Shown here: one piece after another, positions 44,880 through 56,794 of the stretch
Layout of the letters: each line of letters begins with the position of its first letter
Numbering within the stretch: the first letter of the stretch is position 1
Source of the DNA: Porogramme epimiltina
Lineage: Eukaryota; Basidiomycota; Agaricomycetes; Polyporales; Polyporaceae
DNA: 64,000 bases
NCBI GenBank assembly: GCA_900155495.1
Contig: FTLJ01000088.1
Coordinates: forward strand, 52,770 to 116,769
Direction: 5' to 3'
Position numbers and translations under genes: made by a program
The notes under the pieces: generated by a model
Seen by the model: only the letters and a program-made list of their open reading frames with translations
Database searches by the model: none
Told to the model about the DNA's origin: nothing

Positions 44880-47327
44880 TATGGTATGCATCGTTTTCCT
44901 TTCCCTTTGCATCTCTCTGACGTCCATTCCTTTCCCTTCCGTAAACTACGCAGCGCGATGACCCCTCTAAAACGCATTTATTGCCCTCTATAGTCTAGAT
45001 GTGGCCATCACACCCTCGCACACACTTGCTCCGATGTCCTTTATTATAACTATCTCTATACGCGCGATCCTATCAAGTTTTGTTTCGAAATTCAGATACA
45101 CCGCAGGAGCGAAGAGTAGCAGTGGCTGGAGGTGGTGAACTGCGAAGAGTGGGCACTGAAAGCATACCAAACCGAGCTGGTGCGCCCTATCGTCACACCT
45201 CCCAGGTTCAAGGCCCCTTCTCATCATAGTTTATGCTCCCCAGCTCGCCGTCATAATTTGCTGCTGTCGGTTTCCGTCACCTCATCCGCCGCCACGAATA
45301 TGACCATCTCCGTTCACAACAATCACACTGGACGCCCCCTCGTTTCATGCAACCTGGACAACCACTTCCTTCCGCTGCGAATCACAGCAACCAAGACGAC
45401 CTTCCAGCTGCCATCGGCACGCCAGCCCCCGCAATTTCCCTCCACTGTGTCGCATAGTGCTTAAATGTTAGAGGAGTGCATACTCTCGCATAATGCCTCA
45501 TCGCTGATACCCCTCGAAGGTCTGAATTCGGGGGAAATTGATGCATACCCGGATGTAGATTCACATCGAAGACCTATCGACTGCACGGCGTCCGAGACCC
45601 TCTCCGACATGCAAAGGGCAACGGCTACGAGGAACCCTGAAGGCGACATAGGTGTTAGTGAGGTACGCTTTGCTGCTCATCACCAAATGTCTCTAGATAG
45701 CCGTATTGACGTCGCCTTGCTCTGTGTCTATAGACGTAAATAGTCTGCATGCTTTACGCGTAGTGTCTATTACCCGTGAGATTAAGCAGGACACGATGGA
45801 ACTTGACGTCCAACTACCAGAGCAGGATGCGGAAGACTGCGTCCCCGCCCTCGTCCGCGACGGCTGATGGGGACGGCCTGGACGTGTGTAACGAACGTGT
45901 CGGCGCGTCGGGTGGAACATTTGGAGGGATATGCATAGAACTGGAGTAGGCTGGAGCTGATGTCTACTCCATGTCGCTGCCAGACAGTCCTCGTGTATCT
46001 CGGTGTGCTGTGACCCCGTCGGCGGCCGCGATCCTGTCCACACCTATGCTCACGGCTCCACCGCCTTGGCACCGCAGCATGCGCCATATGGGGTCAACGC
46101 GTGGGTGCCGTGAACACGGAACCCCTATGTCCTCAATCGACAATGGTGTTGACAGGAATTTCCCTAAACCTTACTGTGTATTCCTCATAGACCACGGTCG
46201 ATGCTCGCTCATCCCTACGGTGAGACCCTACGGATTTCTTATGGTACTGTAGCTCGCATAATAGTGTTTGTACCAGGAGTATGTAGTTTTGGGATCGCAA
46301 CATCAGCTCAGCCAGCATGGACATCTGATCAATAGGAGTAAGTCGTGCTGATCAGGAAGAAAGTGAGTCTAGCTAGTCGCCTTGCGAAATTGACAAGAGT
46401 GTGAACATGTGGGGTTTAAATCGAACTAAGTTGAAGGGAAGTACAAGAGGCTTCTGAGAAGCAGGAGCAAACGGGAAGAGACTCCGAGAGAGGAGGAAGC
46501 ACTGTCAACGTGCAGATGTCCACACTCCTGGATGCACGTCCCTGGGCCGTTCGTACCTCTTTTCCTTCCAATATGTAAGCATATGGGCCAGCTTACGCCT
46601 AGGTAAGTAAGAGCTGGTTCAACGGCGGGCGCGAGATGCGAGCGCGGTGCGGAGCACGTGCCCGTGATTCGGCCGGCCAATTCAAGCGCCCAAACTTTGG
46701 GTAAACTTCTACGTACGCACGTCCAGTGTCATCGTCGAAGTACCTTCTCATCCACCTCCTTGAACTCTTCCCGACATCCATGCGACTTTCAACCGCTCAT
46801 GGCATTTGTGTTCCTTTTGCTCGACGGGGCGCGTGGCGCTCACTCTTCACTGGACGGCGATTATACGATCCGCTCCCTGTCACTGAATGATGCAACGCTC
46901 ACCTCGTTGGAGTCCCTCGGGGTCATTAGAAGGTACGCATCTACCCCAACCAACTCCGCTTACATCGAATATGCTAAAGTTTGAGCTTATGTCTCATTTA
47001 TCCCACAGGAGTTCCTCTCCTCCGGTAATTCGTGAACCTTCATCAGCTCTGGGTAACAGCAACATCCTGGCTGTCAACGTCTCTAGTGCGCTGGGTTTAA
47101 CCCTAGATACTCTCCCTCTAGTTTCTGGACGTCAGTTTACAAAATTGACACGGATACATGACATAATCGTGGCCGGGAGGACATCCGAGTTCCATGAATG
47201 TCCGAAGCACCGGTGACCGCGGAGCCAGCGCTCTACAGGTGGACTGCTATCGCCAACGAATGTATATTACAGACGGTGGACTTACCCTGCCATTGTATGC
47301 CTCTCCGTTCTCTCGCCTCTCATCACC
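44880..47327. repeat. duplicated block upstream of DUF6535 gene 2
   Basis: Partner of 31460-34229. It retains the same order of conserved patches, but the minus-strand small ORF equivalent (46930-46620) has stop codons. The last 180 bp before the ATG are the most conserved, pointing to a shared promoter: ATGTATATTACAGA and a pyrimidine-rich CTCTCGCCTCTC just before the start. Confidence 0.65.
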
Positions 47328-50300
47328 ATGGCTTCCACCGGTCTAAAGCCTGAACCGCCGCCGGACACACCCCATCCTGTAAGCTTGAATTTTTTTGTGA
47401 ATGCGCGAGTGCACCCGTTCAAAGGTTAATTTCGCTTGGGGCTTCGCAGACAATGCTTGAGGGGAGCGAAACCACGCCGGCTTCGGCTCCGCTTCTCACT
47501 AGTGATACATCTGAGGTATGCTATTTACATGTCGTCGGTTACACCATTGTATTCCCATTGTGCTTAAACCCGACTACTGGCACTTTTTCAGGCCCCGGCG
47601 GAAGAAAAGGACTTAGACCCCGTAACAGTAAACGACTTTCGTTGCGGTCATGGTTTATATCGCTGATAAATTGGTATGGAGGCGCTCATTACAGATGGTT
47701 ATACCACTGCAGAGAGAACGGCAGCATGGGATGCCTCAGCGAAGACGGTCGAGGAATATAGCAAAGAACTCGTCGACAAGTGGAACAGTGAGATAGACGG
47801 ACTTCTAACCTTCGTGAGTATCTTGTCCATAGAGCATACACGCGTTCAAGCTGTCCAGCTAACGGAACGACAAGGGTGGTCTCTTCACCGCTATCTTGAC
47901 AACGTTCAACGTGCAATCATATCCGCTTCTTCAGGCCTCTCAGATGGATCAGACCAATGCCATCCTCATGCGCATGTCCGTTCAGTCCGAGAGCTTCCGC
48001 ATCAATCCGTCCTTCGCCAACTCGACTCAGCCAGCCTTTGACGCATCATTGCAGCCGCAGTTTAGGCCCGCACTCTATGTGATATGGCTCAACGCCCTTT
48101 GGTTCACAAGTCTAGTGTTCAGCCTCGCATCCGCCATCGTCGGTATCATCGTAAAGCAGTGGCTCAAGGAATATAGCGCTGCACTATACGGGACGTCGCG
48201 GGGCACCGCCCGCCGCCGACAACGCCGGTACGACAACCTCCAGAAGTGGCGAGTCGGGATGATCGTCGCCGCCATCCCCTTGCTTCTTCTCTTCGCAGCA
48301 GTCCTTTTCCTCGCTGGGCTTCTCGTTCTCCTATTCAACACCAACGACACTGTCGCTGAGGTCGTGTCAGTGTTTGTGGGTCTCTTATTGCTCTTCGTTG
48401 CAATCACCTCGATACTTCCCGGAATCTTTCCAACATGCTGCTACTACTCCCCGCAGGCAGGCGCATTATTCCCAGTAGTAGTCTACTCCACCTACATGCT
48501 CAAGATGTCTCCGAAACCAAAACAAATCTTCGCCGCTATGGACCTGTGTTGGACTTGATATTAAGAACTTCGCTCACACGTCAAATACTGGGTTTCCGGA
48601 ACAAATCGTCGCCGTCACACAGATCATCGGGAACACGGTCACACGCCTGGTGGTGTTTCTGGACCAAGTCATTGTCGTCGCAGACCTAATCTGCGTACCT
48701 GCAATCCGTGGGACTACGCTCACGGACTTGAAGAAGTTTCTGAAGCGAGTCACCAAGCATTACAGGGACCATTCTGGAGGATGGCGCGAGGACGAAGCAT
48801 CAATTTCAGACCCTCAATCGGACACAATCACTGAAGACATCAACATCCTCGTTACGGCCTACTCAGCCACCCTTGATGTTTCCACCCTAGATAAAGCTAT
48901 TGTCGCCTTCTCAGAGAGCACGGATATTGCCTCCTGGTACCGATATAAGTCTAAGCTTGAGGAAACTTTGAAAGCGCGGATCGGCCGGGAGGAGAGCAAA
49001 TGGCCCCAGTATATTCGCAAACGCTTTTGGAGGGTGGTTGGTTATGTCGCGCTGCTCGAATATCGTCAACCAGGAAAATGCGGCGAAGAGGGCTGCACGG
49101 AGAAGAAGACGCTTACAGAAGAATTTCACGGAATCCTACCGAGGGAGGATTCCAGATCTGCTGCTGTGGAATCGTGGCAAACACAGATCATGGCACTAGC
49201 CTTATGCGCCAAGCCTGGCGACACTGCAGCAAATATGACGGAAACAGCGTGGGGTAGGCTGACCCTGCAGGATAACAACCGCATTCCTGACATAAGCGAT
49301 CTAGCTACTTCTAAGATCGGTACGTGGTGCTTCGTGCGGTGGTCAGCATACGATACCCTGCTCATCTTGCACATGGTAGTTGCCACCGCCATCGCACGTA
49401 GACTGGGCTTTCTCGTCCGGAACACCAACTCTGACCCTGAGGTCAAACGGGATGTATCTCGGGAGCTGGAAAATGTTGTCTTGGCACATCTCCGCATCAT
49501 CAGGCAAACACTAGAGAATCGAGTAACTCATAGCGAAGTCACAGAGATCCAACCACTTGTCGCCAGCGCACTCGGATCCGTCCAGAAATTCCTTCTGGGA
49601 ATGCGTTGGAATGATCCTGAGAGGAAGCTAGAGGAGGAACGCCCGACATACACCCTAGTCTCCAATGAACTGCAGGCAATTCATAGAGGCATGGCCCCTT
49701 TCTATCCAAATGTTTCTGACAATCCGGCAGAAAGCTTGATGACCATCTGGAAAACCGGTATGTACAACTCGTATCCTGTGTGCCATGCCTCGGTGGCTTA
49801 TTTTCGATAAAGTCGACTCGGATGCTGCCTATCGTTTATTCCCGTTCGTTCGGAACCCTCCGCGCCGACACGTAGGCTGGGAGCTGGAAAACGTCATACT
49901 GGCCCATCTCCGTGCCATCAGACAAACATTAAAGAATCGAGTAACTCCTAGCGAGGTCACAGAGATCCAGCCACTTGTCGCCAATGCACTCGAGTCCGTT
50001 CAAAAATTCCTTATGGGAATGCGTTGGAATAGTCCTCAGAGGAATCCAGAGGAGGAGCGCCCGACGTACGACCTAGTCTTCGATGAATTGCAGGAAATTC
50101 ATAGGGGCATGGCCCTTTGTTATCCAATGGCGTCCGATAGTAACCCAGCACGAAGCTTGATGACCATCTGGAAAATCGGTATGTGCAAGCCTTGTTCTGC
50201 ATACCATGCCTCGATTGCTTACCTCGGATACAGTCAAAGCAGCACATTTCTTACGCTCGCTCATTCAGAACCCTCGTCTTGGCTCTCCGCACCCGGCTCC

Positions 50301-52551
50301 TCACCGACATGTAGGCTGGGAGCTCGAAAACGTTATCTTGGCCAATCTCCTCACCATCAGTCATACGTTGAAGAGCTGCCGCGTGGACGAGGATAAAATC
50401 AAAGGGATCAAACTATTTGCCGTTGATGCACTCGACTCCATTCAAAAATTTATACTTACAATAGATTGGAATAGCCCGAAGAGAGACCTGGGAGAGGAGA
50501 GCGTGCATTACGGTCGGGTCATCAATGAAATAGAGCGGATTAATTCCAACGAGCGCACCCGTGATCTGATCACGCAATGTCTTGTTGACGCCCTGGCAAG
50601 CGTTGACAATATTTGTACGTGCACGGTGCCCTAGTACGCGATCTTTGACTTGCTAAGATTTTACACAGTTGTGGAAGACTCTCTAAAGAGCTTGCGTGCG
50701 GTGTCCATGGAGAGTTCCCTCACAGACTCCACCTCTCTTCCGTACCGGTGCGAGGTAGGACGGGAATTAGACAGGGTGGTATTGGTGCATCTACGCATCA
50801 TCCAGCAGGTGTTAGAAAATCAAGTGACCGCAAATGCAACCACACGCGGGCATATAAGGCCAATCATCACTGAAACGCTTCGCTCTATTCAGACTTTTGT
50901 GCTCGGAATGGATTGGAGCAGCCGAAAGGGGGAATTAGAGGAGGAACACCGTTACTACCTTCAGGTTAAGGTTTGCCTAGAGGCGATTGATCGCAACCCA
51001 TTCACCAGCGGCAGTGAAGTTATCACGTTCTCTTCCTGCGTAAAGGACTTGATAGTGATCTGGAAGTGTCGTAAGTTCTAGCGGTATCTCGTGTGCGATA
51101 CATCAGTCACTGACTTTGAACTTTGCAGTAACGGTATCCCATGAACTCCGTTTGTCTGTCCAGAATCTCCAAGGAAGCATGCAATGGGAACCAGGAAACT
51201 TGATATTTCTCCCTCTATGCAAGATTAGGGACCTAATAAAGAATGAAGTATCCTCACCAAAAGTGTTCGAAGACATACGGCAGTCCCTCACTGATGCACT
51301 CTGCTCTATTCAAACACATATCTGCCACATGCATCGGGATAAGTCGAACAAGAAACTGGACAAGCAAACTTCGTGCTACAAGAGGATTTCAGATGTCCTG
51401 GAGGAGACCCATAGCATCATCGCCTCATATCAAGGCACTCAGCACCGGGCCAGCAATCCAGCCGAAAGCCTGATTGATGTCTGGAATATCGGTATGTATC
51501 CAATACACTTCCGCGATACAACCATTGCTAACTTTGCATGTAGTTATGAAAACCCACCACTTGCGCCTGTCCGTTGAAAACCCCTCTGTGAATTTCCCAG
51601 ATTCACAGCGGCAGTGCATAGGCCAGGAGCTAGAGCATGTCATCTCCGTCCCTCTGAGCGGCATAGTGAAATTGTCAAAGAAACTAGCGGTTTCAAACGC
51701 ACTGGAGGACATCCGGCCGCTTGTCACTGATGCGCTCCGATCAATTGAAACATATGTCTGCGGCATGAACTGGAATAGTCAGAGGGAGAAGCTGGATGAA
51801 GAAACTCGGTACTACAAGGTGGTCTCGGAAGACTTAGAGTGGATCCAAAGCAGCGTGTACTCTCACCAGTATACAAACACCTCCATTAACCAAGCTAGAA
51901 GTCTAATCAACTTATGGAAGATCGGTGTGTGTCTACCGCACGTCGTATGCGATACATTGGTCACTGACTTCGTCATTTGCAGTTAAGGTGACCCACAGTT
52001 TGCGTTTGTTTATTCAAGGCATGCAAGACCGGGCCTCCCGTCTTCACTCTGAGGCTGGCCGTCCCTCGAAGCATCGCCTAGGGTGGAGACCAATGAACGC
52101 CATTTTGAAGCATCTTCAAAGCGTCAAGGAGGTGTTAAACAGTCAAGCAACTGCAGAGAAATTGAGGATAGATATCTGGACATTATTAGATGAAGCCCTC
52201 TCATCCATTCACGCATTGGTCTCCGGATTCGACATGCCGTCAGATATCTCTGGAACAAATTCTCAAGAGGAGAGGGTATTTTACAGGCGTATACTGGAGG
52301 AGCTACAGTGGATCGATGAATTTCATCTGCCGCCCGAAGTTCGTCATCTGGCAATCTACCCTTCTCGGATTCAAACCCTGCGCGATGCGTTTCCACACTC
52401 CAATCATACTGACAAATCGAAGGATACGGGCTACGACAACGAGGTCTCTGACAGCGAGGGCTCTGAGGACAATATTCTAGAGCTTCTTTTCCGGCAGAGC
52501 TCCGAAACCAGGGGTTCGCCTAAGTTGCTCGGAGGAGGCACTGTGGCTTGA
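47328..52551 (+). pseudogene. DUF6535 membrane protein with seven tandem repeat exons, gene 2 (frame disrupted)
   Basis: Exons 47328-47378, 47450-47515, 47592-47627, 47682-47813 and 47875-49319, then seven repeat exons: 49380-49757, 49813-50178, 50234-50614, 50669-51070, 51129-51491, 51544-51924 and 51983-52551. The lead-in is intact (ELVDKWNSEIDGLLTF, with normal GT donors). The DUF6535 part reads GGLFTAILTTFNVQSYPLLQ through YYSPQAGALFP. Then frame one stops at 48558 and the match to gene 1 resumes in other frames near 48540 and 48596; no GT-AG intron repairs this. Downstream the frame is open and the repeat exons look intact. The C-terminus ends in an acidic tail (DNEVSDSEGSEDN). Either a pseudogene, or assembly errors at 48.53-48.60 kb. 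Confidence 0.65.
49380..52551 (+). repeat. array of seven homologous exon units, gene 2
   Basis: Units match gene 1 in order: 1 and 2 (RNTNSDPEV, RNPPRRHVGW) with 1 and 2; 3 (HYGRVINEIERINSN) with 3 (HYGNILNEIGWINYN); 4 (EEEHRYYLQV) with 4; 5 (LRLSVQNLQGSMQWE) with 5; 6 with 6 and 7; and 7 (the terminal unit) with 8. All internal units are phase 1 at both ends and run 121-134 residues. Confidence 0.85.
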
Positions 52552-53459
52552 TCTACATGGGATGCATACTAGTAAATTCGCGGAGATGTCGAACAGGTGA
52601 GTTGTGTATATTCTGGTCGATTCTGCGTGCTCACATTGGACTCACAGTAAATCGCCTTCGCGTTCCCAAAATACTCGCAACCTCCACTAGATTCGCCGTC
52701 CTCATCCCTATTGCCGCCCTGACGCTCGTCTCGTGAACCCCTATCTTCTGGTGTACCCACACGCGCTCTCGCCAAAGCTTGATCAACTCTTCAAGAGTAT
52801 TTTCGATATCCAATCCCTAATTTATCTCCCCCTCCGCTTCGACACGGCACGATCGTGATACCTCGGCTCGCTCCCCACCAACTTCTACAGCTGGTACCTG
52901 CACGAGAGTCACCGGAATAGCCTCACTTCACCTCGTCCGTCAAGCCTCCCCCGCTCCCGTCCGGACTCCGCAAAACGTGGTCTTACCAAAAGCTCCTTGA
53001 CCTCTCCCAGCACGTCCGGCTGGCGCAGCAGCCGCCTCCATAGGCCGAACCGGGCCACGCTCGGAGCGCCACTGCGGTGTGAGGTCTGAAGACACATCCT
53101 TAGGAGCGGGCAGGCAGAGCGCATGGTCACGCGGCGGCGGGGCCGTCAAGCGCGCACTGGTATTGGGTTGCGGGGCGGTCGAATCGGCGCTGGACCCGCG
53201 AAGCAGGTCTCGGCGAGGGACGCATCGACTCTTACACGCGCGCGAGGATTCTGTGCTGGATACGAAGGGTGGACTGTATTCTATGCGTTTCTTTGAGCCG
53301 TCTTGGACACTTCCGCGCCGTGTGTATGCTTCCGCGTTTTCGATATCTTATATGTACCCCAGCAGCTCCGGAGCTCGAGGAGGTTGTACGAACGATATGT
53401 ATTTGGCTGTACGAGCGCAATTGAGAGCTTTGTGATTCATGAAGGGGGGTTCGCTTAGT
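52552..53459. other. intergenic, possible gene fragment
   Basis: About 900 bases after DUF6535 gene 2. One plus-strand stretch near 52875 reads TNFYSWYLHESHRNSL without a continuing frame; not recognised. No clear gene. Confidence 0.35.
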
Positions 53460-56130
53460 TGTATTTGGAGTGCGGGCACTACCTGTGGACAAAACAGTTA
53501 CGAGACGAGCATACGAGACAGGAGCGGAGACACTTACCACCTCGAGTTCGCTATCGCGAGACCACGGAAATCGTTGGGCTGCTGACCCACGATCTCGTCG
53601 GCCAGCTGATCCACGCTGCTCAAGTCTCACGGAGATGCGCGTGTGGGTAGATGGTGACGCAGGCGAAAGGGCAGCCTGAGGCACGAGGGTTGTGTTGCGG
53701 GGTTCTTTCCGAATGAGATTACATAATCATGAGTATTACGCAGCGATACAGGATGGGAGACACGTACTACGGTAAGAGCTTACGAGCAGTGCCGCGCGAA
53801 CAGGCCGCGCATCGGCGAGAGTTCTCTTGCACGTACGAGAACGCAGTCCAGGGGTCTCTGTTCGAGAGCCGATAAGGTGATTGTCAATCCTAACGCCAAA
53901 TGAGAAGGTGTTCATGAGCGGCAGCGGGAACCAGTGTAGGTACTAGGGAGTGCAGGGAGCCGGGTGTGTAGGCAAACACGACCGGCGGTATGGAGGGCGT
54001 GCGGCTGGGTCATAGAGGCTGTTAGTGGGCGCGACCCCTCTCATAAACCGACGAAGACTTACACTTCAATCGCATTTTGCTACTATGATGTAATAGATGC
54101 TGCCAACGGGAGTGTGATCACGGCAGTGGACTGTTGTCCCAGGAAGTCGTTCTAGCGCGAACGCAGTACGATGGGCCACGAGAGGAGATTAAGTTGCCCG
54201 TAGTCGAGGGTATGGACGCAGAGACGTACGTTGAAGCCGCGGCGACGGCGCACAAATGCTACGCTGCACGTAGCACAGCGCAGTAGCACATAGGGGCAGA
54301 GTTGTGTGCATAGACACTGAGTCATTTATAGTGTGCATCGTCACCTAAGCATTCTAGGGTGCACTAACTTGCAGCTCGTGCTAGACTGCCTTCAACTAGA
54401 GCGAAATCTCCGTCAGGAGGAGTGCGAAGACGTTGTGCAGATACTCAACTGGTATATGGCGAAGACAATTCGAATACGTGTTCTGAAGCGACAACACGGA
54501 GCAGGGCCTTATGTTCGCCTGTAGTGTGAAGGAGAATATTAGAATTTATTGATATCTGCGAAAGAGAAGAGGACGGGAGTAGAGACCCTCATGAAAGGAT
54601 GGGGAGCGACGTGCAGATACACGTCGCAGGATAGCATCCCCGGGTGTTTTGTTGGGGAAGAGGGGTGGATGTAAAGGAAGTAGAAAAAAGACGACGAACC
54701 TGAAGGCGCATGTCCCGCGCATGTACCAGGCCCCTCGCTCTCCTCTTCAAATTGGTCTGCATAAGCCTCAGCTTCAAGGTGTATGTGCTCAAACGGAGTT
54801 GTCGAGGGGTAGTGAGAGCCAGTCGCCGATCCTCCGGATGAAGAAGCCTTGACAACGGATGCGGGAAGGTAAGGGGCTTGCAGCGAATAGCGAGGTGAAA
54901 CGGAACGGCAGCCACTCACTGTTCGCATCGAGGAGGATGGAACCTGTGTGCTAAAGAAGTGCGATGTGGACGTTGAGGCCTGAGGTCTCATCGCACGCTA
55001 GGACCGGACGCGCGGGCTGACCTATTCGTTCAGGTTCAAGTGTTTGCAGGACGGGAGCATTGGAGCCCAGTCGGGCGCTTGTCCCCAGGCTCTTGGCACT
55101 GGCCTTTGACACGGACGGCCAGACTTCTTGTTGCAACTCATCGTCCTCCTCCTATCTGCCAGCCACAATGAACACCCTCTCCGGGCCTCCTTCTCTCTTT
55201 TCCCCTCTCCTCGTTGTCTCCCCGTGACGGTGTAGGAAGAACAGCAAACGTCAGTCAGCTCTCGGCACCCATTAAGGACTTAAGCGAGTCTCCCTCGACA
55301 ACCCGATTTCGCCCTGTCCTGGCTTGTGTTTATGTGAGTACGCCCTCCCACATCCGCCTTTTGCGCGCATGCGGGTATAAACGCCCCTTCAAGGAGCAGA
55401 AGTCGCTCATCCAGACGTCTTCATGTCGACTCTCGTCCTCCCGGAAGCTTAAGACAGATCGACTTACAAAGGTTGTAGAGAAAGTGCGTCATCTTTCTTT
55501 TTTCTCTCTTCATTTGTCCTTGACTATATCATTGACACACCGTTACTCGGTCGCACTCGCAGGTATACTGCAAGAAATGCGCCCCTTTCCACTGTCCCCC
55601 TAGTATTTCATGCCTTCATCTTGGCTCTACATCCACCTTGCTAGTGCGTAGAACTTAATCTCCCTAATCGCTCACTGACCGACAGTCACACTGCGATACC
55701 CTTCAGAATTGTCCCATACCTATCCAATACGCCCGCGCTGCATGGAGTGATCCCCGTTGACGCCGCAGGGCGATTGCAGGCCGTTTTCTTGCCAGCCTGA
55801 GGTTCAGGCATGCCCGGTGTGTTCTTATCCCGATTTACTACTCCTGACGCTTATCCCTACAAGGATATCTCAAGCTCGCGCGTACAATTTGCATCTAGTA
55901 TGTACTCTACCCTCCCCTTCGAACAGACTTCCCTCTTATCGTCGTCGATAAGACACCTTATCGCGCCTTCGATTGTTCCGTTCGAGTGTGTCGACCTCGA
56001 CCCACCCATTGCATGCCATACGAGCTGCGTCAAGGCATTGTACCAACAAGCATACCGTCGCCTTCTTCGTCCGTTATAACCTAAATAGTTCCGCCGACCG
56101 CTGCAAGTTATCAACGGCAAGATTTCAATA
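53460..56130. repeat. duplicated degenerate block X2
   Basis: Partner of X1 (41700-44400). It contains a TATA box (GGGTATAAACG) near 55374, then ATGTCGACTCTCGTCCTCC at 55423, stopped after nine codons, and a plus-strand open segment at 55810-56079 (KDISSSRVQFASSMYS, LLSSSIRHLIAPSIVPFE). The same segment in X1 is broken by stops. A decayed small gene is possible, but its exon structure could not be resolved. Confidence 0.55.
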
Positions 56131-56794
56131 CGCGTACGCCCCGCCGTGGATCCGTAGAGTATATCGCGCTCAAAGTGGGTAGCTACTTCCTTCCGCCCAA
56201 CGAGGCTAACGAACGACGAGCTTAGGTCGCGGTTCGGCCGACGTCGCCGTCAATGGTGGACGACAGAAATCCAGGACCCAAAACATTCGACGCCGTGCCG
56301 GAACAGCGCGTCGCGCTCGCTGTCGCAGGATCATATCGTCGCGCACGCGAGATGTCTGAGCTGGAGCTGTACCACTCGTTCGCGGTGTCGGTGGCTGGAG
56401 ATGGTAGGTCATTGTACCCCTCTGCGGGACGGATAGCGAGCCCAGGCGGGAGTGGGGATGAGGCTAGTGACAGGGGCGAGAAGGGTAATGCCATTGTCTG
56501 TATAGGGACTTATCGTATACTACCATCCAGAAGGGCCGTTTAGCGGAAAGTGTAGGAGTGTGAAGTTCGAGGCCCGCCGTCCCCACTGTCCCGCCATTGT
56601 TATTCGAGACTCGTGGATCGACTGTATTAGGGGCAGACAGCTACTGTGAAAACCAGACCTCCCTTATTCGCACTATCCCGACCAAATATCTCTTCTTTAC
56701 CAAAGCTATGTTGGTGGGCCGGCCTAGGTCTGCCTACACTCGCTTCCGAGCCAATCAGGACCGCACTTCCACCGAGTCATCTCGGGATTCTGCA
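56131..56794. other. intergenic, 3' flank of F-box B
   Basis: About 660 bases. From about 56640 the sequence resembles the 3' flank of the truncated F-box copy (CTTATTCGCACTATCCCGAC against CTATTCGCACACTCCTGTC near 40460). Confidence 0.4.
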
